Under the pieces are notes generated by a model, which saw only the letters and a program-made list of their open reading frames with translations, ran no database searches and had not been told where the DNA came from. Positions 10,511 through 22,500 of a stretch of DNA of 64,000 nt are shown here, in pieces (the first letter of the stretch is position 1; every line of letters starts with the position of its first letter). Origin of the DNA: Henricia sp. BOLD:AAB3569 (Eukaryota; Echinodermata; Asteroidea; Spinulosida; Echinasteridae); the NCBI GenBank assembly GCA_037783545.1, contig JBBELK010000386.1, positions 620,001 through 684,000 on the forward strand, read 5' to 3'. The translations under genes and the position numbers were made by a program.

Positions 10511-13500
10511 CCAGGATATGATTCCACTCTCCAGGAGAATAAAACAATCGTGACGAATGCATCACCATGGGTGATCTGCAAATTGACGTAAAGAACCTTC
10601 TTTTTAGCTTTGAAGTGAGGGACGTCACCTTTATTGTCCCAGGCAGTTACTACTTGAAGCTGTCAATACAGTGTGAAGCAGAAAATGCACGGGAATTACT
10701 GAAAAAGGTCAGATGTCTTAAAGAGTATTTCTTTCATTTACAAGTTTTTGTGCAGGCATGTTACTTTTTCAGCTAATTAATGCCAACAGGCCAATTTATT
10801 GGTAGGCATGCTTTAAGTTTAAGGGTAAAAAATAAGTATTTAAATTCACTTTTCCCCCTTCCTTCACTCATTTTGTTTAGTTGTTTGTTTTGTTTGTTTG
10901 TTTTAGGTTAAATTTGTCTTGTTATGACATTTAAAGATAGTATACATGTTTGGTAAACTGTTACAAATAGTTTTATATATCCCCCTGTGTGATTGAAGTA
11001 TGCATGATTAAAACCAACCTAAGCAAAAACCAGCTCCATACTTTTTAGAAAACAGTCAAAAAAGGGTTTGCAGTCATTTTGCCCCAAAACCACTTCGCCC
11101 TGAACCATTTCGCCCTGAATCACCGCCTGTGCACGAAGTGGTTTTGGGGCGAAGTGGCATTTGGGCGATGTAGTGTTTGGGGCGAAATGGCACTCGGGTG
11201 AAATGGTTTTGGGGCGAATTTAATTTTCGGCTCATGAGACGAAAACTAATTGTTTTACTCATTTCTCAAAGACTATATAGCACTTCAGACAAAACCATTT
11301 CATGGGGAGTTTTCAACAGTCATCATGTTTATATTGTGTAAGTTGGGCGTAAATCTGTGAACATTTATGATTTTCGAGATTATCAGTGATGTATACTGCC
11401 TTTAACGATCGATGCTAGATAAGTCATTTTATTTAAAGAAAAAAATTCTGATCAACTTCCCAATTCTTCCCTTTTCAATCCTTTTTATTCCAAATGTAGA
11501 TCAAGGTATGGCCGGGCAATGATAATGAACTGGCTGAGGAGTCCGTTTCCACGGTTACCAGCACTGTTGACATTACACAAGCAAATAAACACGAGCCACA
11601 AAAATTCACCGACGGCCATTTCACATTTCATCTTCCAAAAGGTGGGTATGTGTGCCAAGTTGGCTTTGCCTAAGTCTAAACATTGTCTTGTATACCCAGT
11701 AACCTTGGCAATAACGCACCAAGGATGTTTCCACTACTATTACAAAATTCCACAATTGGCAGCGATTTGGGTAAGAATTGAGAAGTTGACCATTAGTGGC
11801 GAGTGTAGATTTGATTGAAAAAAACCGACATTTTGAAGAAGACAAAAATTAAAGATTTTCTTAGAAAAAACATTTCAGGCAGTCTCATATTTTGCACACA
11901 AGGTCTAAAGCCATGGTCAACTACTAAATTTGTTTCCCGTGTTTTGTATTAGATTTGCAAGAAAATATTTATCATTTTAGCGCCAACTTTGGTTTTGAAT
12001 GGAATTAATCACCATCGCTAATTGAAAGTTTAAGCTATTGAAAGACTGCTAAACAAAATAGCACCCCATGTGCAGCATACTAAAGGCCTGTCCGCATTGG
12101 ACTTTTTTGGGTCAAACTTACCGAGACGATGGGTACTTTTTTCCATTTTTAATCCAGTGCGGACAGCCTAGGACGTTTTCCTCTCAGTAACTTTTCCTGG
12201 GACCAGCGGTTACTTTTTTTGGCCAACTGCTGCCCAGGAAAATTTACCATTGAACCGAGACGATAAGTCCTATGGGGACACATCAAGTCGGTAAAAGTGC
12301 ACGTCCAGGCTGTGAAGGTCATACTGGAAAGGGACACTGCGCATGCTCTTTCACGTTCTCAGTAATATTTTCCCGTGTCGAAAAAGTCCAAATGCGGACG
12401 CCAGTAAAATTTTGCCATTTTTCATTTTACCATCGTCTCGGTAAAACCTCTCGAAAAAGTTCAATGCGAACACGGCTTATAAGCCTAACTTTTAAAAATC
12501 TGCTAAAAAATCGTTCAAGTTGCGATGTACTCTTTTTAAAACTTTTTTACCAACTTGCAGGTCTTTGCTCTCCAAACGCCGACCGTCAAATTAAACTTCT
12601 TGCCCAAGTCTTTCCTTACTCCAACGATGACCTTGAAATCGGTTCCGCTTCAAACATCGGACAAGCAGTCTTCGTCGTTTACCCCCGCACTAGCACCCCC
12701 TTCCTCAAACTACGCGGTGCAAGCGATGGAGACGAATTATATAGATATAGAGGAACATTAAATTTAAAATCCATGAGCGAAAATGGATTAGCGTTGTTGC
12801 GGGGTCGTTTAAACTACCAGTTGAACTTGAAGGTAGAACCTAAAAATGAACCAGAATTGGAACAAGAACCGGAACCACAGCCGGAAGTAGAGGTTAGCTG
12901 ATTACTTTTCCTGTCCATTTTACTAAATTCTATTTGAAATTTATTCTGTACATGGTTTAACACATTGACTGCCGACTAAGAGTATACTCGTAGTAACAGG
13001 TGTACTGGATTCTGCCACTAAGAGTATACTCGTAGTAACAGGTGTACCGGATTCTGCCACTAAGAGTATACTCGTAGTAACAGGTGTACCGGATTCTGCC
13101 ACTACGAGTATACTCGTAGTAACAGGTGTACTGGATTCTGCCACTAAGAGTATACTCGTAGTAACAGGTGTACCGGATTCTGCCACTACAAGTAAACTCG
13201 TAGTAACAGGTGTACCGGATTCTGCCACTACGAGTATACTCGTAGTAACAGGTGTACCGGATTCTGCCACTACGAGTATACTCGTAGTAACAGGTGTACC
13301 GGATTCTGCCACTACGAGTATACTCGTAGTAACAGGTGTACCGGATTCTGCCACTACGAGTATACTCGTAGTAACAGGTGTACTGGATTCTGCCACTAAG
13401 AGTATACTCGTAGTAACAGGTGTACTGGATTCTGCCACTAAGAGTATACTCGTAGTAACAGGTGTACTGGATTCTGCCACTAAGAGTATACTCGTAGTAA

Positions 13501-16500
13501 CAGGTGTACTGGATTCTGCCACTATGAGTATACTCGTAGTAACAGGTGTACTGGATTCTGCCACTAAGAGTATACTCGTAGTAACAGGTGTACTGGATTC
13601 TGCCACTACGAGTATACTCGTAGTAACAGGTGTACTGGATTCTGCCACTAAGAGTATACTCGTAGTAACAGGTGTACTGGATTCTGCCACTACGAGTATA
13701 CTCGTAGTAACAGGTGTACTGGATTCTGCCACTACGAGTATACTCGTAGTAACAGGTGTACTGGATTCTGCCACTACGAGTATACTCGTAGTAACAGGTG
13801 TACTGGATTCTGCCACTACGAGTATACTCGTAGTAACAGGTGTACTGGATTCTGCCACTAAGAGTATACTCGTAGTAACAGGTGTACTGGATTCTGCCAC
13901 TAAGAGTATACTCGTAGTAACAGGTGTACTGGATTCTGCCACTAAGAGTATACTCGTAGTAACAGGTGTACTGGATTCTGCCACTAAGAGTATACTCGTA
14001 GTAACAGGTGTACTGGATTCTGCCACTATGAGTATACTCGTAGTAACAGGTGTACTGGATTCTGCCACTAAGAGTATACTCGTAGTAACAGGTGTACTGG
14101 ATTCTGCCACTACGAGTATACTCGTAGTAACAGGTGTACTGGATTCTGCCACTAAGAGTATACTCGTAGTAACAGGTGTACTGGATTCTGCCACTACGAG
14201 TATACTCGTAGTAACAGGTGTACTGGATTCTGCCACTACGAGTATACTCGTAGTAACAGGTGTACTGGATTCTGCCACTACGAGTATACTCGTAGTAACA
14301 GGTGTACTGGATTCTGCCACTACGAGTATACTCGTAGTAACAGGTGTACTGGATTCTGCCACTAAGAGTATACTCGTAGTAACAGGTGTACTGGATTCTG
14401 CCACTAAGAGTATACTCGTAGTAACAGGTGTACTGGATTCTGCCACTACGAGTATACTCGTAGTAACAGGTGTACTGGATTCTGCCACTACGAGTATACT
14501 CGTAGTAACAGGTGTACTGGATTCTGCCACTAAGAGTATACTCGTAGTAACAGGTGTACCGGATTCTGCCACTACGAGTATACTCGTAGTAACAGGTGTA
14601 CTGGATTCTGCCACTACGAGTATACTCGTAGTAACAGGTGTACTGGATTCTGCCACTAAGAGTATACTCGTAGTAACAGGTGTACCGGATTCTGCCACTA
14701 CGAGTATACTCGTAGTAACAGGTGTACTGGATTCTGCCACTAAGAGTATACTCGTAGTAACAGGTGTACTGGATTCTGCCACTACGAGTATACTCGTAGT
14801 AACAGGTGTACTGGATTCTGCCACTACGAGTATACTCGTAGTAACAGGTGTACTGGATTCTGCCACTACGAGTATACTCGTAGTAACAGGTGTACTGGAT
14901 TCTGCCACTACTAGTATACTCGTAGTAACAGGTGTACTGGATTCTGCCACTAAGAGTATACTCGTAGTAACAGGTGTACTGGATTCTGCCACTAAGAGTA
15001 TACTCGTAGTAACAGGTGTACTGGATTCTGCCACTAAGAGTATACTCGTAGTAACAGGTGTACTGGATTCTGCCACTACTAGTATACTCGTAGTAACAGG
15101 TGTACTGGATTCTGCCACTATGAGTATACTCGTAGTAACAGGTGTACTGGATTCTGCCACTACGAGTATACTCGTAGTAACAGGTGTATTGGATTCTGCC
15201 ACTATGAGTATACTCGTAGTAACAGGTGTACCGGATTCTGCCACTACGAGTATACTCGTAGTAACAGGTGTACTGGATTCTGCCACTAAGAGTATACTCG
15301 TAGTAACAGGTGTACTGGATTCTGCCACTACGAGTATACTCGTAGTAACAGGTGTATTGGATTCTGCCACTATGAGTATACTCGTAGTAACAGGTGTACC
15401 GGATTCTGCCACTACGAGTATACTCGTAGTAACAGGTGTACTGGATTCTGCCACTAAGAGTATACTCGTAGTAACAGGTGTACCGGATTCTGCCACTACG
15501 AGTATACTCGTAGTAACAGGTGTACTGGATTCTGCCACTAAGAGTATACTCGTAGTAACAGGTGTACTGGATTCTGCCACTAAGAGTATACTCGTAGTAA
15601 CAGGTGTACTGGATTCTGCCACTACTAGTATACTCGTAGTAACAGGTGTACTGGATTCTGCCACTAAGAGTATACTCGTAGTAACAGGTGTACTGGATTC
15701 TGCCACTAAGAGTATACTCGTAGTAACAGGTGTACTGGATTCTGCCACTACGAGTATACTCGTAGTAACAGGTGTACTGGATTCTGCCACTACTAGTATA
15801 CTCGTAGTAACAGGTGTACTGGATTCTGCCACTAAGAGTATACTCGTAGTAACAGGTGTACTGGATTCTGCCACTACGAGTATACTCGTAGTAACAGGTG
15901 TACTGGATTCTGCCACTAAGAGTATACTCGTAGTAACAGGTGTACTGGATTCTGCCACTACGAGTATACTCGTAGTAACAGGTGTACTGGATTCTGCCAC
16001 TACGAGTATACTCATAGTAACAGGTGTATTGGATTCTGCCACTAAGAGTATACTCGTAGTAACAGGTGTACTGGATTCTGCCACTACGAGTATACTCGTA
16101 GTAACAGGTGTACTGGATTCTGCCACTAAGAGTATACTCGTAGTAACAGGTGTACTGGATTCTGCCACTAAGAGTATACTCGTAGTAACAGGTGTACTGG
16201 ATTCTGCCACTACGAGTATACTCGTAGTAACAGGTGTACTGGATTCTGCCACTAAGAGTATACTCGTAGTAACAGGTGTACTGGATTCTGCCACTACGAG
16301 TATACTCGTAGTAACAGGTGTACTGGATTCTGCCACTAAGAGTATACTCGTAGTAACAGGTGTACTGGATTCTGCCACTACGAGTATACTCGTAGTAACA
16401 GGTGTACTGGATTCTGCCACTACGAGTATACTCGTAGTAACAGGTGTACCGGATTCTGCCACTACGAGTATACTCATAGTAACAGGTGTATTGGATTCTG

Positions 16501-19500
16501 CCACTACGAGTATACTCGTAGTAACAGGTGTACTGGATTCTGCCACTAAGAGTATACTCGTAGTAACAGGTGTACTGGATTCTGCCACTAAGAGTATACT
16601 CGTAGTAACAGGTGTACTGGATTCTGCCACTAAGAGTATACTCGTAGTAACAGGTGTACTGGATTCTGCCACTACAAGTATACTCGTAGTAACAGGTGTA
16701 CTGGATTCTGCCACTACGAGTATACTCGTAGTAACAGGTGTACTGGATTCTGCCACTAAGAGTATACTCGTAGTAACAGGTGTACTGGATTCTGCCACTA
16801 CTAGTATTGTAGAAAATGGGAACGCCATGTAAAACTATGCTCGGCAGTCAATGTGTGAAAAAAATGCAAATTACTGAAATATTAAGAAGACTGAGAGATG
16901 TAACATTTTGTTGGCTTAATGTGTGTGACCACCTCTTATGGCAAGGCCGACTGCACCAGCCTCCATAAAAGCCACTGAGGCAGGGTGCACCACTCTGCCT
17001 AAATTGCCTCCCTGAGCTCCTGCACTGCTAGGGCTGTCAACCCACGCAGGTTCAATTGGGTAAAAAACCCAACCCAGAAACAGAAAATGTCGCATCGCAT
17101 TACTGTGGGAATCACTTTGTTCAGACGGTTCCTCTTGGACCTGGAGGAAATCACCGAAGCAGAACAGTCTTGAAAGTGATTCCAAAGTGATTGGTCGATC
17201 AGTGCCTTATCCACAAGTTCACTGTATTCAACAAACTTCTGTTCTGATCAAGAATTGATATTTTAAGAATATTGCATTTTGCTTCTCTTAAACCGATATT
17301 TAAATTTGCCAATGTCGAGAAAGGCCATTTTCTCCCTTCATTTTGAACACCAGCCCATCCAGCCCGACCCAGAACTGCCTCCTACCCCCGTAGCCAAGGC
17401 AGCAGAATCCCCACCCCAATTGAGACCCAAGACGAACTCACTGCCAACACAACTTGAACGCCCTGTGAGTAATAAGGTGAGAACATATTGTTGTTACATT
17501 TACTTAGTGTTTTTCAGTTTTCAGAATTTAAAAGAGCGTGTTCAGATTTTTCCAGAAAATTTATTTTGTTATCACCTAAGAATAATATGAAATATCTCAC
17601 CAAAATAGTATCCATGGGAAGAAAACACGAAAATTGCAATCTCCAATTTGGATGTGGAAGCAAAAAGGTTGGTATAATCACTGCAGTGCTTTATGTAACC
17701 GTGGATAAATTAGTTTACAAAACTTTGGTGTTTTGTTTGACGATATACTTGAAAATATACGGATTGAGAACACGAAATCTCAAAATGGTAATGAGAAAAA
17801 TATGACAAATGATATGGTATCAAAATCTCAACACCCATGCGAAAAATGGGGGTTCAATAATGTGATCTGGTCACGCTCCTTTATTAAATGTGGTCTACAT
17901 GTTTGGTAATTACCGTCCAAAAAAATGTCTGAATTATTATCTAAAAGCTTACATCCTGTGAAATGATTTCGTCTGAAGTTCCCCCATTCATGACAAAAAT
18001 GACAAAACTATTTAAATCTCCAAAGATTTTTGGAGCCATTTATTCATGCACAAAAACCATGCATGGATTTTTCAGGTTTTCTGAAGTATTACTGCATCTA
18101 TGTGGCTGAAATTTCTACAAGGTAGTTTTCTCGACATAGGCTTTAAATTACCAGTGGAAATCACACCTTTTTTAACAGTTTACCATTCATGTACACTTCC
18201 TTTAAAGCAACTTAACAAATTTGGGTCTAGAAAACTAGAGCTATTTACAAAGATGATTTAAAATTCCGTCTTTTTTTTCAGATCTGGCTTCCCCGTAGAG
18301 AGTTCAACCCAAGGCGAGGGTCTGACCTACTCAGGGAAAACCACGTCTCAAGACCCCATCAAGAAGAACTATTAATAATCGTTCATGCAGTCGCTGATTT
18401 GCCACGGTTACCGGACGGGTCGGCACCCAAGGCTTATGTGGTTGGGTAAGCTCTTTGAGTTTTATTGTCGAGTTGTTGACTTGGATTGAAGTCCTACTTG
18501 AGTGACAATATTTTGGAACTTGTCACCTGGCTCGGGCTTGATTGAAATAAACTTGGAATATAACTTTCATATCAGCTATGTTTAACTTTGTTTAAACTTC
18601 CAACAACCCTCTAACATTTGTTATCGGTTAAAATCCAGGGCCGGTAGTCTAGTCACAAATACAACGTAATGGATAAATTATGGTTCCTCTCTTTCCTCTC
18701 TTTCCTCTCTTTCCTCTCTTTCCTCTCTTTCCTCTCTTTCCTCTCTTTCCTCTCTTTCCTCTCTTTCCTCTCTTTCCTCTCTTTCCTCTCTTTCCTCTCT
18801 TTCCTCTCTTTCCTCTCTTTCCTCTCTTTCCTCTCTTTCCTCTCTTTCCTCTCTTTCCTCTCTTTCCTCTCTTTCCTCTCTTTCCTCTCTTTCCTCTCTT
18901 TCCTCTCTTTCCTCTCTTTCCTCTCTTTCCTCTCTTTCCTCTCTTTCCTCTCTTTCCTCTCTTTCCTCTCATGCAGAAAACATGGTTATAGAGCCCAGAG
19001 CTGACACTCTATCCTTGATTTTGACTGCTCACCCAACACACTAAACAAAACTGGGGTGTTAAATTCACCACTCTTTTTCATTCACTTCTCATTCTTCTCA
19101 TTCTTAACATTATGAGGAAAATCTTAATCATACACTTTTTGGCCAAAAATGATTTTAAAAAAACTAGGGTTACCATAGCCTCTTTACATAAAACGCTAGG
19201 GTTACCAAAAATTGCAATTGTTCCAGTTGCAGCAATTGTTCCAGTTGCAGCAATTGTTCCAGTTGCAGCAATTGTTCCAGTTGCAGCAATTACTCCATGA
19301 CGACTTGATCTTGGAAAGATCAGAACTTGAACTGAAAATCTTGAAGAGGGTTTTTCACAAGAGAATTTTCGTAAAACAAGACATGCTCTTTAAGACTTCA
19401 ATTCGAGGGCTCGAGCCTCGAATCAAGACATACTTTTACATAATTTGAAATTGAATCAAGAATTGCTCCAATGACTTGAGACTTGAATAATAAAAACTTG

Positions 19501-22500
19501 TTTTTAAAGACTTGAGATTTGAATTAAAGATTTGGGACTTGGGGAAACGAGACTTGTCCTTGAAGATTAATTGGGACTTGAAACGAGACTTGCTCTCCAA
19601 GACTTGGGACTTGAATTGAGACTTGCTCTTAAAGACTTGGGACTTGAATTGAGACTTGCTCTTAAAGACTTGGGACTTGAATTGAGACTTGCTCTTAAAG
19701 ACTTGGGACTTGAATTGAGACTTGCTCTTAAAGACTTGGGACTTGAATTGAGACTTGCTCTTAAAGACTTGGGACTTGAATTGAGACTTGCTCTTAAAGA
19801 CTTGGGACTTGAATTGAGACTTGCTCTTAAAGACTTGGGACTTGAATCGAGACTTGCTCTTAAAGACTTGGGACTTGAATCGAGACTTGCTCTCCAAGAC
19901 TTGGGACTTGAATCGAGACTTGCTCTTAAAGACTTGGGACTTGAATCGAGACTTGCTCTTAAAGACTTAGGACTTGAATTAATCGAGACTTGCTCTTAAA
20001 GACTTAGGACTTGAATTAATCGAGACTTGCTCTTAAAGACTTAGGACTTGAATTAATCGAGACTTGCTCTTAAAGACTTAGGACTTGAATTAATCGAGAC
20101 TTGCTCTTAAAGACTTAGGACTTGAATTGAGACTTGCTCAAATCCTGTCGAATATTTCTGGTAAATTTCTGGCTCTTTTTTGTATAATTTTTTAGAAGAA
20201 GCGAAGATGCAGTTGAAGAGACCCCTATGGGAATTTGCAGCACACACTGCGCTCAGTCTGCTAGTATCAGCCCCACATGGGAAGAAGCTATTAGAATTAC
20301 AGTACCTATTGAGGATGGGGAGTCGGGGCACCATACACCGCAAGGTAGATAGAGTATACACGTAACCATGTCGTTAAAGCCCCAATACATCATTTGCAGT
20401 TACCCAAAACTTTACTTCACGAGTTGACAAGAAAGATCTGACTAAAAGTGTTGATAGCAATGGTAACAAATACCACATGATTGTCGTCCCATAAAAATGA
20501 TATCTTTGTGAAAGTGAGAAATTGCCAACTCGAGGTGCTTTTAAAAAAAAATTGTCTGCAGACAACTTTTTTACTATTCATTGATGCACAAAAACCATGC
20601 ATGGATTTTCCAGGTTTTCTGAAGTATTACTGCACCTATGTGGCGGAAATTTCTACAAGGTAGTTTATCAACGTTATTCTTTAGTTGCGTAATGCTGTTG
20701 TTTCTGTTAGTAACATTTTTCCAATCATGAAATCTGTCTTTAAAGACATGTTAGTTTTACATCTTCAGGTCAGCTGTTCCAAGTTGGCAAACAAGGGTTT
20801 AATCCTCCCTTTCAAAAAAGCCGGGAAAATTTAAATATGTTGCAGCATATCTGGACTTATTCTCCTTTCCTCAATTAACTTTTCTCTGACGGTGTAAACA
20901 AAAGAGTCAATTAATTTGTAGATGAATGCAAATCATGTCTTTCTCGTAGATGTGAAATTGCAGATAATCCACGAGCCGTCACGAACAGTCATCCTGGACT
21001 ACAGACTACCACTGCAACAACTGCAGCCCTTTCATCATTACCACCTGGATCTCGTCCAAGTAAGCCCTGCAAAGTCCTCACAAGTCATTGGGTTTTAAGG
21101 CTGGTTCATACTTGGCTAAAGTATGATGCGTGCAAAAATCTGATGTTTGCAATTGGAAGTAATAAAGATAATTTTAACAAATTACACAAAAATTGTATAA
21201 GCTTTTTGCTGTATGGGGCATGTAACAAAATGATGATTATGCACCTATCAATTGTTCACGCCCCCCACACACACCCCGCCACCCCCACCCCCACCTGGGG
21301 ATTGTCACTTTTCGCGTGACAAAATCCCCACCCCTGGGGCAAAATTTAGACAAAATCCCCACCCAAGGGTGCAAAACATGCACATCTTGCTATCAGATGC
21401 ACAGGCATTTTTATTCATTGCGTCAAAATCCTCACCTTGGGGCATTAAAAAAGTGACCAAACTCCCACATAAGGGGTGGGGCAGTGCATAGTGGAGGGGG
21501 GGGGAAACAATTTATATCTGCATTATACTCATAATTTTATGTATTTTGGTAAGTTTTTAGACAAATTTTCCTCTCAATTACAGGACGAAACACATTTTTT
21601 CATCACAGTCTTACGGAGACTACCATCTCTAACACGCCTACAGGACAACTTGCTTCAATCCCAGGATGCCCTTGGTTTCCATGGCTTAGAAGTCCTGTTG
21701 CTAGGGGTTGAGGAACAATTAGCCAATCCCATGGGCCCTCTCATAGCTGCAGCCAGACTCATACCAGACCTCTTCTCCTATAGGTCAGTTCAAAATGTGA
21801 TGCAATTTTGGTTGACAACATTTTCACGGGTCTACAGAGCGTAGAAAGGGGGGAGGTGGGTCAAGGGTCGTGTAGGACTTTACATGCACTGTAAAATGTT
21901 GACATTTATACTGACAAAAAAATTGTTAAGTAAACTCCTCAAAAAAATTGTTTTGCAACAAGAGAGAAATCGTCAGTCAAACTTGACTTTCCAAACTTTT
22001 TTTAAGGAGTTTAGTATTTCGTGGGTAGGGACGGGGGTCTTGAAAAATACTACACTCTGTAGAACTGTGAAAATGTCGACAACGTAGGACGACCCCTAAG
22101 CTTTAAAAGAATGCTTGTTTCAAGTTCACACAGTATTCAGAAGCAGAGTTATGGTTCACTGAATCTGGCCATGTCTTAATATACAAATGCGAGAAATCCG
22201 GGTTAAAAGTCATAGGACCCAAAATCAAGCCTATTTAAAATTTTAATGAATCTTATTTGCAGGATTAAACATTTGGACTGAAAATTGGCAGAAAAATGCA
22301 GGTGGATTTTTATGTACAGTGTACAATGTTTTGAACACAAACAGCTTACAATACTTTGATGCATTGTCGTCATACGCAACTTATCTGTTTATTTTGTTAC
22401 TAGGCAACAAACGACCGAGCGCAACCTCCAAGGTCTTAGTGTGGTGCCATTAACGGTTGAGTACCCAGACCCCCATCCTTCCTCATTCCTTATTCCAATG

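Noticed and set aside
12975..16807. CRISPR-like array
   Set aside because: Units are contiguous identical 42-mers with no unique spacers, in a eukaryotic intron.
12941..16828. 1,295-residue minus-strand and 1,102-residue plus-strand repeat proteins
   Set aside because: Both are readings of the same 42-bp satellite inside a CCDC33 intron; openness follows from unit length and absence of stops, and both strands are open.
18649..19004. GKR-, FLS- and PLF-repeat proteins
   Set aside because: Readings of a perfect 9-bp microsatellite.
19436..19999. LGLELRLALKD-repeat and FKSQVFKSKS-repeat proteins
   Set aside because: Readings of the 33-bp tandem array next to CCDC33 exon 6.
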